From Cyanobium sp. M55B138 (GTDB lineage Bacteria > Cyanobacteriota > Cyanobacteriia > PCC-6307 > Cyanobiaceae), in contig JAGYNF010000041.1 in NCBI GenBank assembly GCA_018400215.1, positions 1-10,280 on the forward strand: DNA of 10,280 nucleotides. Reading direction: 5' to 3'. Shown piece by piece: positions 1 through 6,692 of this stretch; the first letter of the stretch is position 1, and each line of letters starts with the position of its first letter. The translations under genes were made by a program, and so were the position numbers. The notes beneath the pieces were generated by a model, which worked only from the letters and a program-made list of their open reading frames with translations, did no database searches and was not told the origin of the DNA.

Positions 1-1
1 C

Positions 2-400
2 TACATCCTCAAGAATCTGTTGTTCGAAGTGCCCTGGCTGCGGCGGCGCCTGTTCCTCGCCGATGCCCGCAAAATCGTGCCGGGCATGCAGCTGGAGGAT
101 CTGCGCTTCGCCGAGGGCTATGGCGGCGTGCGGCCCCAGCTGATCGACAAGGCCAACCGCAAGCTGATGCTGGGCGAGGCGAGCATTCCGGCGATGCCGG
201 GGCTGGTGTTCAATGTCACCCCGTCGCCGGGGGGCACCTGCTGCCTGGGCAATGCCGCCCGCGACCTGGAGGCGATCGCCGCCCGGCTCGGCTGTCGTTT
301 TGATCGGCAGCGGCTGGCGCGGGAGCTGTATGGCGAAGCGGCCGGGAGCGGCGAGCGGGCCGCTCAGGATGGGGCGGTGGAAGCTGGGTCGGCCGCCTGA
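2..400 (+). CDS. FAD-dependent oxidoreductase, C-terminal part (5' end outside window)
   Basis: The open frame enters the window at base 2 with no start and runs to TGA at 398-400, giving about 132 C-terminal residues. The segment GYGGVRPQLID followed by GLVFNVTPSPGGTCCLGNA resembles the C-terminal FAD/substrate region of DAO-fold flavoenzymes in the COG0579 group (L-2-hydroxyglutarate oxidase and malate:quinone oxidoreductase relatives), where a G-x-RPQ element and an xN-x-PSPxxT stretch close the FAD site. The substrate cannot be named because the N-terminal Rossmann dinucleotide-binding part lies outside. The last 20 or so residues are Ala/Gly/Glu-rich and look unstructured. The final 37 bases overlap the 3' end of cobM on the other strand. 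The family call rests on motif memory only; another FAD-dependent dehydrogenase is possible. Confidence 0.6.
   Translation, partial: YILKNLLFEVPWLRRRLFLADARKIVPGMQLEDLRFAEGYGGVRPQLIDKANRKLMLGEASIPAMPGLVFNVTPSPGGTCCLGNAARDLEAIAARLGCRFDRQRLARELYGEAAGSGERAAQDGAVEAGSAA
271..280. repeat. Single HIP1 palindrome (GGCGATCGCC)
   Basis: This is the only full GCGATCGC octamer (highly iterated palindrome 1) I can find in the window, here extended to the 10-bp palindrome GGCGATCGCC. It lies inside the oxidoreductase gene. Many cyanobacteria carry HIP1 roughly once per kilobase. Finding one copy in 10 kb, with several near-misses such as CCGATCGCC, fits picocyanobacterial genomes in which HIP1 is not over-represented. 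Confidence 0.55.
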
Positions 401-1206
401 GCAGGCTGGAGGGTGGGGCTGTCCTCGGGGGCCCCACCCCGGAACAGGTGCTGGTGGCTGGCGGAATAGAGCTTGGAGCGGGTTCCGCTGCGGGGCCGCA
501 GGGCCGCACTCACCACGTAGAGGGTGGTGCGAATCAGGTTGCGCTCGCGGCTTGTCCGGGCCATCTGCTCCAGCGGCACCACCGTGAGCCACTGGTCGGG
601 CCAGCTCACCCGGTAGCCGATCGCCACGGGTGTGTCGGCCGGATAGTGACGCAGCAATTCGCCCTGCACCTCCTCCACGTGGCGAGCACTGAGGTAGAGG
701 CACAGGGAGGCCTGCAGGGCGGCGAGTCGGGCGATGGATTCCCGTTCCGGCACACCGGTGCGGCCCCCGGCCCGGCCCAGCACGATGGTCTGCACCACGC
801 CGGGGATGGTGAGTTCCTGCTGGAGGGCGGCGGCGGTGGCCTGGTAGGCACTCAGCCCAGGCACCACCTCAACGGCGATGCCGGCATCGGCCAGCCGGCA
901 GATCTGCTCGGCCAGGGCTCCGTAGAGGCAGGGATCGCCATCGTGGAGCCGCACCACCCGCAGGCCGGCCATGGCGCGTTGCTGCACCACCTCCAGCACC
1001 TGCTCCAGGGTGAGGGAGCTGGTGCGAATCCGCTCGCAGCTCGCCGGAGCCAGCGCCGCGATCTGGGGGTTCACCAGGGAGTCGGTCCACACCAGCACCT
1101 CGGCCTGCTCGATCAGGCGGGCAGCCCGCAGGGTGAGCAGATCGGGGGCGCCAGGCCCGGCCCCCACGATCCACACGGGATTGGGGCTTGAAGGTGGCGG
1201 ATTCAA
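364..1206 (-). CDS. cobM: Precorrin-4 C11-methyltransferase (CobM/CbiF)
   Basis: It transfers a methyl group from S-adenosylmethionine to C-11 of (cobalt-)precorrin-4 in cytoplasmic cobalamin synthesis. The 280-residue product has the tetrapyrrole-methylase fold signatures in order: [13 protein letters not shown] (residues 14-26), DSLVNP (42-47), [11 protein letters not shown] (87-97), [13 protein letters not shown] (114-126), [15 protein letters not shown] (140-154), YLSARH (171-176), [11 protein letters not shown] (195-205) and RTTLYVV (226-232). The last two and the LGRAGGRTG stretch point to CobM/CbiF rather than other methylases of the pathway. I chose the TTG at 1204-1206 because it overlaps the lgt stop as TTGA, which suggests translational coupling, and puts the first beta strand about 10 residues in. 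A longer frame to 1260 would run into lgt. The Ala/Pro/Ser-rich tail overlaps the convergent oxidoreductase gene by 37 bp. The gene is probably the last of petC-petA-lgt-cobM. Confidence 0.92.
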   Translation of the reverse strand: MNPPPSSPNPVWIVGAGPGAPDLLTLRAARLIEQAEVLVWTDSLVNPQIAALAPASCERIRTSSLTLEQVLEVVQQRAMAGLRVVRLHDGDPCLYGALAEQICRLADAGIAVEVVPGLSAYQATAAALQQELTIPGVVQTIVLGRAGGRTGVPERESIARLAALQASLCLYLSARHVEEVQGELLRHYPADTPVAIGYRVSWPDQWLTVVPLEQMARTSRERNLIRTTLYVVSAALRPRSGTRSKLYSASHQHLFRGGAPEDSPTLQPAQAADPASTAPS

Positions 1207-2060
1207 CGGGCAACTCCAGCGGGATCGGGCAGGGCTCGCCTGCGGCCGAGCAACCACCACAGCCCCAGGCCGCCCAGCAGGATCAGCAGCAGACTCACCA
1301 GCTGGGCCATGCGCAGGCCACCATCACAGAAGGGGGGCTCGGCGAACAGGCAGAGCGGATCGAGCCGCAGGGCTTCAATCCAGATGCGTCCGCTGCTGTA
1401 GGCCATCAAATACACGCAGCTCAGGGCTCCAGCCGGCAGCTGCAGACGGCCCCGGCTGGCCTGCCGGAACAGCACCAGCAGTAGCACGCACACCGCCAGA
1501 TTCCAGAGGGATTCGTAGAGGAAGGTGGGGTGGAAATAGAGCTGATCGAGGAATTCCGGCGGACGATTGGCGGCGGGAATCCTCAATTTCCAGGGCAACT
1601 GGGTGGGCAGGCCAAAGGCCTCGGAGTTGAAGAAGTTGCCCCAGCGGCCGATCGCCTGGCCGAGGGCCACGGCAGGCACGAGCACATCCAGCAGGGGCCA
1701 GAAGGGTTGGCGCCGCCAGCGGCAATAGAGGATGGTGGTGAGCACGCCGCCGATCAGGGCACCGTGGATGGCGATGCCGCCCCGCCAGATGGCGAAGGCA
1801 TCCCCCCAGTTGTCGGCGTATTGGCGCCACTCGAGCGCCACGTAATAGATCCGGGCGCCGATCACGGCGCCGAGCACCAGCAGGGGCAGCAGATCGGCAA
1901 TCAGGGCCGGATCGATGCCGCGGGCTTTGCCCAGGCGGGTGGCCAGGCCTAGACCCGCCAGCACCGCCAGGGCGATCAGCAGCCCATACCAGCGCAGGGA
2001 AATGGGGCCCAGCTGGAAGACCAGGGGCCCCGGGGAGGTGAAGGTGGAAAGCAGGGTCAA
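1203..2060 (-). CDS. lgt: Prolipoprotein diacylglyceryl transferase
   Basis: This membrane enzyme moves a diacylglyceryl group from phosphatidylglycerol to the lipobox cysteine of prelipoproteins, the first step of lipoprotein maturation. Several hydrophobic segments are visible. [13 protein letters not shown] carries H99. The Lgt signature [13 protein letters not shown] has R139, N142, N145 and E147. HPTFLYE follows, then [12 protein letters not shown] with R225 and E229. The spacings between these residues match those of the essential E. coli residues H103, R143, N146, E151, R239 and E243. No ATG exists near the 5' end. TTG at 2060 gives a start just before the conserved FTSPGP segment (285 residues). 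TTG at 2096 would add 12 residues and has a weak AGG upstream, so the start is uncertain. The gene follows petA by 30-66 bp and its stop overlaps the cobM start. Confidence 0.93.
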   Translation of the reverse strand: MTLLSTFTSPGPLVFQLGPISLRWYGLLIALAVLAGLGLATRLGKARGIDPALIADLLPLLVLGAVIGARIYYVALEWRQYADNWGDAFAIWRGGIAIHGALIGGVLTTILYCRWRRQPFWPLLDVLVPAVALGQAIGRWGNFFNSEAFGLPTQLPWKLRIPAANRPPEFLDQLYFHPTFLYESLWNLAVCVLLLVLFRQASRGRLQLPAGALSCVYLMAYSSGRIWIEALRLDPLCLFAEPPFCDGGLRMAQLVSLLLILLGGLGLWWLLGRRRALPDPAGVAR

Positions 2061-2108
2061 GCTCTTCAGCGCGCTCAGATCAAACAACCAAACCAACCGG
2101 TAGGCCTG

Positions 2109-2125
2109 CCAGGGGCGGGCCCTGG
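2109..2125 (-). promoter_or_regulatory. GC-rich hairpin between petA and lgt
   Basis: One base after the petA stop, the minus strand reads CCAGGG-CCCGC-CCCTGG, a perfect 6-bp stem with a 5-base loop. No T-run follows, so it is not a standard intrinsic terminator. It could protect the 3' end of a processed petCA transcript or cause partial termination, lowering lgt-cobM expression relative to petCA. The structure is seen directly; the function is inferred. Confidence 0.4.
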
Positions 2126-2126
2126 A

Positions 2127-3062
2127 TCAGACCAGCCCTTCGGCGGCCTGCACCTTCTCAACCTGGCGCTTCTTGAGCACCAGCATGATCTGGGCCAGCA
2201 CGATGGCGGCGAAGAAGGCCAGCAGGCCGTAGATGCGCACGGGGTTCTGCAGCACGATCTCGGTATCCATCTGGCCGAATCCCCCCACATTGGGGTCGTT
2301 GGTCAGGGCTGCTCCGGCGTCGACGCCATCGCCCACGGCCACCAGCAGGGAGGGGCCGGCGGGGATCGTCTCGGAGACGGTGCTGCCATCGGCGGCGGTG
2401 ATCTCCACCACGGTGGCGCCGTTTTCAGCGGGGGTGATGGCGGCGATGGTGCCGGCGGCGGGGGCGGTGAAGACGGTGTTGTTGCTCTTTTCACCGGTGG
2501 GATACACCTGGCCGCGACCGCGGTTGCCACCGATGTGCATCTGGTACTTGCCGAAGTAGATGCTGCTGTCGGTGGCCGGGTCGGGCGAGAGCAGGGGGAA
2601 GACAATCTCGCGGTGGTCGTCACCGGGCAGGGGACCCACCAACAGGATGTTGGGTTGGTCGTCGGAATACTGGGTGTAATAGATGCCGGCGGTTTCCTCC
2701 TTCAGCTCGTCGCTGAGGCGCTCGGGCGGCGCCAGGGTGAAGCCGTCGGGCAGCATCACCACCGCGCCCACATTCAGGCCGGTGCTGCTGCCGTCGCCGG
2801 CGATCTGCTGCACGGAGGTGTCATAGGGGATCTCCACCACGGCCTTGAACACCGTGTCTGGGAAGACGGCCTGGGGCACTTCAATCCGGGTGGCCTTCTT
2901 GGCCAGGTGGCAGTTGGCGCAGACGATCTTGCCCGTGGCTTCCCGGGGGCTGGCGTAGTTCTGTTGGGCCCAGAAGGGATAGGCCCAGCTGGGGCTGGCG
3001 GCACCGACGACCACGGCCAGGGCCAGAGCGATACCGAGCAGGGGGGAGAGGAGGCGGCGCAT
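2127..3062 (-). CDS. petA: Cytochrome f, b6f complex subunit
   Basis: Cytochrome f is the c-type haem subunit of the thylakoid cytochrome b6f complex. It takes electrons from the Rieske protein and passes them to plastocyanin or cytochrome c6 in the lumen. The 311-residue precursor starts at ATG 3062 with a Sec-type signal peptide ending in SPSWA. Cleavage before YPFWAQQNY makes Tyr the mature N-terminus, which is the axial haem ligand. Counted from it, the haem motif CANCH falls at residues 21-25, exactly as in known cytochromes f. The C-terminal membrane anchor is [20 protein letters not shown] (277-296), followed by the stromal [12 protein letters not shown] tail. The gene lies 44 bp downstream of petC in the usual petCA order. 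An upstream extension of the frame to 3311 runs through petC in another frame and is not real. No clear Shine-Dalgarno sequence is seen. Confidence 0.98.
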   Translation of the reverse strand: MRRLLSPLLGIALALAVVVGAASPSWAYPFWAQQNYASPREATGKIVCANCHLAKKATRIEVPQAVFPDTVFKAVVEIPYDTSVQQIAGDGSSTGLNVGAVVMLPDGFTLAPPERLSDELKEETAGIYYTQYSDDQPNILLVGPLPGDDHREIVFPLLSPDPATDSSIYFGKYQMHIGGNRGRGQVYPTGEKSNNTVFTAPAAGTIAAITPAENGATVVEITAADGSTVSETIPAGPSLLVAVGDGVDAGAALTNDPNVGGFGQMDTEIVLQNPVRIYGLLAFFAAIVLAQIMLVLKKRQVEKVQAAEGLV

Positions 3063-3106
3063 CACGGGGGAGAACAGGGCGACAGGATGGGACGAATTCA
3101 GCCGGT

Positions 3107-3652
3107 TCAGCTCCACCAGGGCTTGTCGCCGCTGCGGAAGTCGGTTTCGGTCCACTGGCTCAGGAACACGTTGTCGTTTTCCACGGACACGTTGGCGAGG
3201 GCCAGGGAGAGGGGGGCCGGGCCGCGCACCACCTTGCCGGTGGCGTCGTACTGGGAACCGTGGCAGGGGCACATGAACTTGTTGGCGCCGCTGTTCCAGG
3301 GCACCACGCAACCCAGGTGGGTGCAGATGGCATTGATGCCGTAACTGCCGATGGCATCGCTGCCCTCCACAATCAGATAGGTGGGGTCGCCCTTGAGGCC
3401 CTGCACCAGGCTGCGGTCGCCCTCCTTGTGGCTGGCCAGCCAGCCGCTGGCGGTGACGGCATTGCCGAGCTCATCCTTGGCGGCGGTGCCGCCACCGGAG
3501 CCGGCGGCCTTGGGGGGGATGAAGTAATTCACCACCGGATAGAGCGCCCCGAGGGCCACGCCGGTCACCGACCCGAAGGTCAAGAGATTCATGAACTGCC
3601 GACGACCCATTCCGGGCACATCACCGCTCGCGCTGGCTGGGATCTGGGTCAT
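3107..3652 (-). CDS. petC: Rieske iron-sulfur protein of the cytochrome b6f complex
   Basis: It carries the 2Fe-2S cluster that oxidises plastoquinol and reduces cytochrome f. The product has 181 residues, the normal length. The N-terminus has [13 protein letters not shown] (R17-R18 plus Phe), a twin-arginine motif, followed by one membrane segment (about 25-45). A Gly-rich hinge (GSGGG, 51-55) leads to the soluble domain. Cluster ligands are C110 and H112 in CTHLGC and C128 and H131 in CPCHGSQY; C115 and C130 can form the usual disulfide. The domain ends with the conserved GPAPLSLAL stretch. ATG 3652 gives the family-typical start; a longer frame to 3745 adds a sequence unlike Rieske proteins. 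It is the first gene of the minus-strand petC-petA unit. Known Rieske proteins of this type are Tat-dependent, which fits the nearby tatC. Confidence 0.98.
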   Translation of the reverse strand: MTQIPASASGDVPGMGRRQFMNLLTFGSVTGVALGALYPVVNYFIPPKAAGSGGGTAAKDELGNAVTASGWLASHKEGDRSLVQGLKGDPTYLIVEGSDAIGSYGINAICTHLGCVVPWNSGANKFMCPCHGSQYDATGKVVRGPAPLSLALANVSVENDNVFLSQWTETDFRSGDKPWWS

Positions 3653-3655
3653 GAA

Positions 3656-3688
3656 CAACGTGCCGGTGGCGCCGGTGCAACGTGCCGG
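3656..3688. repeat. 11-bp direct repeat upstream of petC (22-bp period)
   Basis: CAACGTGCCGG occurs exactly at 3656-3666 and again at 3678-3688 on the plus strand, so the copies are offset by 22 bp, about two helical turns. They lie in the 5' region of petC, between a -10-like box and the start codon. The placement suits a protein-binding site or an RNA structure, but it may be chance in GC-rich DNA. Confidence 0.45.
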
Positions 3689-3690
3689 CC

Positions 3691-3696
3691 ACCCTA
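3691..3696 (-). promoter_or_regulatory. Possible petC -10 box (TAGGGT)
   Basis: The minus strand reads TAGGGT, fitting TANNNT, with 38 bases between it and the petC ATG. No convincing -35 hexamer is visible at the usual spacing. It would place the transcription start around 3684, within or just before the direct-repeat region. This is a weak, sequence-only call. Confidence 0.3.
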
Positions 3697-3727
3697 AGGC
3701 CTGCCCCTCCCGCACCGCATGGGCGAT

Positions 3728-3741
3728 CGGGCTTCGGCCCG
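3728..3741 (+). promoter_or_regulatory. cUUCGg tetraloop hairpin upstream of the DUF3067 gene
   Basis: CGGGC-TTCG-GCCCG forms a 5-bp stem closing a C(UUCG)G tetraloop, an exceptionally stable RNA hairpin, on the plus strand. It lies about 45 bases before the proposed DUF3067 start. A second small inverted repeat, CAACA-AGC-TGTTG, follows at 3748-3760. It may be a 5' leader structure for the DUF3067 mRNA. No T-run follows, so it is not a terminator. Confidence 0.35.
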
Positions 3742-3785
3742 CCACTGCAACAAGCTGTTGTGCGCCAGGTTGCCTGCCCTCTCCC

Positions 3786-4136
3786 TTGCCATCCGCCGTT
3801 CCCGACCCGTCGCCCGCCGCCCCGCTCTCGGGTTCCGAGTTGCTCGAGGTGTTGCGCCGCCGCTGGCAGGCCTCCTACGACCTGCAGCTGGTGCAGCGCC
3901 GCGGCCGGCTCTACCTGCAGGTGATGTGGGCCTACCTGGAACAGCAGTCGTTCCCGCTCAGTGCCGAGGCCTACGGGGTCAAGCTGGAGGAGGTGGCCGG
4001 GCTGCTCAATGGCATGGGGGTGGCGGCCCAGGTGCGCCACTGGCTGAGCACCACAGCGGAGAAGCCTCGGTTGGGCAAGGCGATGGGCCTGGCCCTGGAT
4101 CTGCCGCCGGAGCGCCAGGGCGAATATCTGCTCTAG
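3786..4136 (+). CDS. DUF3067 family protein (conserved in oxygenic phototrophs)
   Basis: The core [20 protein letters not shown], then [17 protein letters not shown], and later [24 protein letters not shown], matches what I recall of DUF3067, a small soluble family of about 100 residues found in cyanobacteria and plastid-bearing eukaryotes. Its function is not established. No signal peptide or membrane segment is visible. The start is uncertain: TTG at 3786 gives 116 residues with a short Pro-rich lead. ATGs at 3591 and 3651 are in frame, but they lie inside petC or directly on its start and would add a long unconserved segment. The gene diverges from petC and ends in TAG inside the CTAG shared with tatC. 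Its position between petCA and tatC suggests, without proving, a link to b6f biogenesis. Confidence 0.8.
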   Translation: MPSAVPDPSPAAPLSGSELLEVLRRRWQASYDLQLVQRRGRLYLQVMWAYLEQQSFPLSAEAYGVKLEEVAGLLNGMGVAAQVRHWLSTTAEKPRLGKAMGLALDLPPERQGEYLL

Positions 4137-4957
4137 TTGGCTGGGCTGCCGCCAGGCGTTGCCTCAGGGGCGGGTCGCAGCCGCTCGCTGAGGGCCACCA
4201 GGCCCACCCCCACCAGGTAGAGGGCGGTGATGGCGCCGCCCAGCAGCAGCATGGTCACCGGGTCGGTGGAGGGGGTGAGCACGGCGCCGGCAATGGCGGC
4301 GACCAGCACCACCCAGCGCCAGCCGGCCAGCATGGTTTTGGCCCGGATCAATCCCAGGGCCCCCAGGATCAGTTGCAGCACCGGCAGCTGGAAGGCCAGG
4401 GCCGTCGCCACCATCAGCAGCAGCACGAAGTCGAGGTAGCGCTCGATCGACCAGCTCGGCTCCACCACATCGGCGCCGTAGCTCACCAGAAAGCGCAGGG
4501 CCGCCGGCACCAGGGCCCACCAGGCAAAGGCCAGACCGGCGGCAAACAGCACGGCCGAGCCCGCCACCGCCGGTGCCACCAGGCGGCGCTCCCGCCGGCT
4601 GAGCCCCGGCAGCACGAAGGAGAGGATTTCGTAGAGCACCCACGGCAGGGCCAGGCTGAGCCCCGCATAGCCCGCCACCTTCAGCGACACGAACAGGAAC
4701 TCGCCCGGTGCCAGCTGCAGAAAGCGGATGCCGTCGGCGGGCACCTCCAGCAACCGCACCAGCGGTTTGACAAACACCAGACAGCCGGCCGCCGCCACCA
4801 CCACCGCCAGCAGGCTGCGCAGAATCCGGCTGCGCAGTTCCTCGAGGTGGTCAACCAGGCTCATCTCCACCTCCCCCGGGAAGTCGTCGCCCGGTTTCTG
4901 CACGCGAATCGGCGGCGGCGGCGGGGCGGCGGCGGGTTCGGGGAGGGAGGTGGTCAT
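4133..4957 (-). CDS. tatC: Sec-independent protein translocase subunit TatC
   Basis: TatC is the multi-spanning receptor of the twin-arginine translocase, which moves folded proteins across the thylakoid and plasma membranes. The 274-residue protein has the family features: cytoplasmic HLEELRSR (37-44) with its conserved Glu, LPWVLYEILSFVLPGLSRRER (104-124) with the conserved Glu at 110, and six hydrophobic segments. QLPVLQLIL (190-198) and TPSTDPVTML (228-237) are also typical of late loops and helices. The first 30 residues are Pro-rich and poorly conserved. The ATG at 4957 overlaps the stop of the upstream NFACT gene as ATGA, so the two are likely translated in a coupled way. The stop shares CTAG with the convergent DUF3067 gene. 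The Rieske protein encoded about 500 bp away is an expected substrate. Confidence 0.96.
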   Translation of the reverse strand: MTTSLPEPAAAPPPPPIRVQKPGDDFPGEVEMSLVDHLEELRSRILRSLLAVVVAAAGCLVFVKPLVRLLEVPADGIRFLQLAPGEFLFVSLKVAGYAGLSLALPWVLYEILSFVLPGLSRRERRLVAPAVAGSAVLFAAGLAFAWWALVPAALRFLVSYGADVVEPSWSIERYLDFVLLLMVATALAFQLPVLQLILGALGLIRAKTMLAGWRWVVLVAAIAGAVLTPSTDPVTMLLLGGAITALYLVGVGLVALSERLRPAPEATPGGSPAN

Positions 4958-6615
4958 GGCTGCCGTGCTGCCAGCAGGCTAAGGGCCCGTTCCGGAATTC
5001 CCCACATCACGGTGCCGCCGCGGTGGCGCACCGTGCCGGGGGCGGCACCGGCGATGCGCTGCAACTCCTCCACCGGCACCATCACCACCGGCACCCGGCC
5101 GTTGGCCCGCCCGCGGCTGAAGTGGGCCGCCAGGTCGGCGGCGGCCTGCAGGTCGGCCTCCTCGGCCGCCATCGCCGAACTCTTCAGCACCACATGGCTG
5201 CCGGGGAGTTCCTGGGCATGGAACCAGAGGTCACCACGGCGGGCCTGACGCAGGCTGATCCATTCATTCTGGCGGTGGTTTCGCCCCACCTGCATCCCCA
5301 CGCCCGTGGCGGTGTGCAGCAGCAGGGGGCTGGGTTCGCCGCCGTTGGCCGCTGCGGCCCGCCGCTGGCGCCGCCCCGGACGGGTGGAGCGCCCCAGCAA
5401 GTCCTCCAGCTCCTGGCGCAGGCCCTCCAGCTGCTCCACGGTTTCGGCCTGCTCCAGATAGGTGAGGCTGGTTTCGATTGCCGCCAGGTGCTGGCGATGG
5501 TGATCCAGCCGGGGGGTGATGGCGGCGATCGAGCGCCGCAGTTTGCGGGCCCTGCGGTAGAGCTTCTGGGCCGTGTCAATGCACTGGCGGCTCGGCTGCA
5601 GCTGGCTGAGCAGGGCGTCCGCCTGCTGCTGCAGGGCCTCACTGCCGGCGGCGGCGGTCAGCAGCGCCTGCTGGTCGCGGGCCTGGCGGGCCTCGCGCTC
5701 GGCCAGGCGCTGCAGCTGCTGGCGCAGTTGCAGCCGGGTTTCGGCCAGCTGGCGCTGGCCCAGGTGTTCGCGGTAATAGGCGGCCAGGGCCCGGTTGATG
5801 GCCAGTGGTTCTGGCCCTGGGTCGTCCGGGGTGGAGGCTGCAGCCGCTCCCCAGCAGCGGTAGGCATCGCCGCTCTGCTGCCAGTGGAATGCTCCTTGCT
5901 CCAGGGCCTCCAGCCAGCCTTGCCAGGCCGCCCAGAGCTGCTGCCATTGCTGGGGGCTGAGGTCCTGCACCGGTTGCTCCAGCCAGGGGGCAGGCACCAA
6001 CTGGCGCGCCAGGGCCGGACTGACGCCCTGGTAGGCGTCCCGCAGGGACCGCTCCAGGGGCAGGGGCAGCAGCAGCAGGCGCCGCTGCCAGGCCGCAAAG
6101 CTGGGGCTGCCATCGGGGGGGGATCCGGCGGGCGCTGGTGGGGCCTGGTAGGGGTCGCCGGTGCCGATCGGCCGCAGCCGTGATTGCCCAGGCTTCACCT
6201 GGCGGGCCAGGGCCACGACCCGGTCGTCGGCCTCCAGCAGGAACAGGTTGCTGTGGCGACCCATCAGCTCGATCACCAGCCGCTTGTCCAGGGGCTCGCC
6301 CGGCCGGCGGGCGAAGCCCAGGCTCACCAGCCGATCCCAACCCGGTTGCTCGATGCTCACCAGGGCCAGGCCGCGCAGGCCGTGTTGCAGCTGTTGCGCC
6401 AGGGTGCTGCCCTCCCCCTGGCGGGGGGGTGGGTCGATGGCGTGCAGCCGGGCCGCCTCCGCCTGCCAGCAGAGTTCCAGCCACTGGATGCCGCCCAGAT
6501 GGCGCAGGCCGAGCTGCAGGCTGTGGCTGCCGCCCTGTTGGGCCTTCTCAAAGCGACTGGGCAGCAGCAGCGGCCGCCATTCGGCCAGCACCGCCCGCAG
6601 GCTGGTGAGGTCCAT
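4954..6615 (-). CDS. NFACT family protein (RqcH/Rqc2-like ribosome quality-control factor)
   Basis: NFACT proteins bind stalled 50S subunits carrying peptidyl-tRNA; bacterial RqcH adds C-terminal alanine tails that mark the chain for degradation. Older annotations call them fibronectin-binding protein A. From ATG 6615 the product has 553 residues. The N-terminal NFACT-N domain shows [25 protein letters not shown] (Asp94-Arg95, matching the Asp-Arg pair required for tailing in B. subtilis RqcH) and [13 protein letters not shown] (115-127). A Gln/Arg-rich helical, coiled-coil-like middle (about 295-410) follows. The C-terminal NFACT-R domain (431-553) has [11 protein letters not shown] and [20 protein letters not shown] 6615 has GAGG nine bases upstream; ATG 6633 and GTG 6651 are alternative starts. 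The stop overlaps the tatC start (ATGA). Confidence 0.93.
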   Translation of the reverse strand: MDLTSLRAVLAEWRPLLLPSRFEKAQQGGSHSLQLGLRHLGGIQWLELCWQAEAARLHAIDPPPRQGEGSTLAQQLQHGLRGLALVSIEQPGWDRLVSLGFARRPGEPLDKRLVIELMGRHSNLFLLEADDRVVALARQVKPGQSRLRPIGTGDPYQAPPAPAGSPPDGSPSFAAWQRRLLLLPLPLERSLRDAYQGVSPALARQLVPAPWLEQPVQDLSPQQWQQLWAAWQGWLEALEQGAFHWQQSGDAYRCWGAAAASTPDDPGPEPLAINRALAAYYREHLGQRQLAETRLQLRQQLQRLAEREARQARDQQALLTAAAGSEALQQQADALLSQLQPSRQCIDTAQKLYRRARKLRRSIAAITPRLDHHRQHLAAIETSLTYLEQAETVEQLEGLRQELEDLLGRSTRPGRRQRRAAAANGGEPSPLLLHTATGVGMQVGRNHRQNEWISLRQARRGDLWFHAQELPGSHVVLKSSAMAAEEADLQAAADLAAHFSRGRANGRVPVVMVPVEELQRIAGAAPGTVRHRGGTVMWGIPERALSLLAARQP

Positions 6616-6664
6616 CGGTTGCAGCCTCGCCATCACCTGTGTCGGGGGCACCGCCGGGGCCCCC

Positions 6665-6670
6665 TACTCT
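6665..6670 (+). promoter_or_regulatory. Possible gmk -10 box (TACTCT)
   Basis: TACTCT fits the TANNNT -10 pattern and lies 22 bases before the gmk ATG, predicting a leader of about 16 bases. No good -35 hexamer is seen. On the opposite strand the same spot reads AGAGTAGGGG, so a promoter for the divergent NFACT-tatC pair could overlap it. Confidence 0.35.
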
Positions 6671-6692
6671 GCAGCCCCCCCCTCCTGTTGCG

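Noticed and set aside
448..1191. Plus-strand open frame (247 codons) antisense to cobM
   Set aside because: cobM carries the full set of methyltransferase motifs on the other strand; this frame is low-complexity and unrelated to any family I know.
3063..3311. Upstream extension of the petA frame by 83 codons
   Set aside because: It crosses petC in a different frame and would place the signal peptide internally. ATG 3062 gives an exact cytochrome f precursor.
3719..5248. Long plus-strand open frame (509 codons) covering DUF3067 and running antisense to tatC and the NFACT 3' end
   Set aside because: Composition is Gly/Arg/His/Gln-rich, as expected for an off-frame reading of GC-rich genes. 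It overlaps three well-supported genes and shows no recognisable domain.
6111..6125. Run of eight G bases inside the NFACT gene, possible frameshift
   Set aside because: The NFACT frame is continuous with recognisable sequence on both sides, so there is no evidence of a slip or error.
5023..6183. Plus-strand open frame (386 codons) antisense to the NFACT gene
   Set aside because: It is the mirror of the Gln/Leu-rich coding strand, giving artificial Gly/Leu/Gln repeats, and has no domain.
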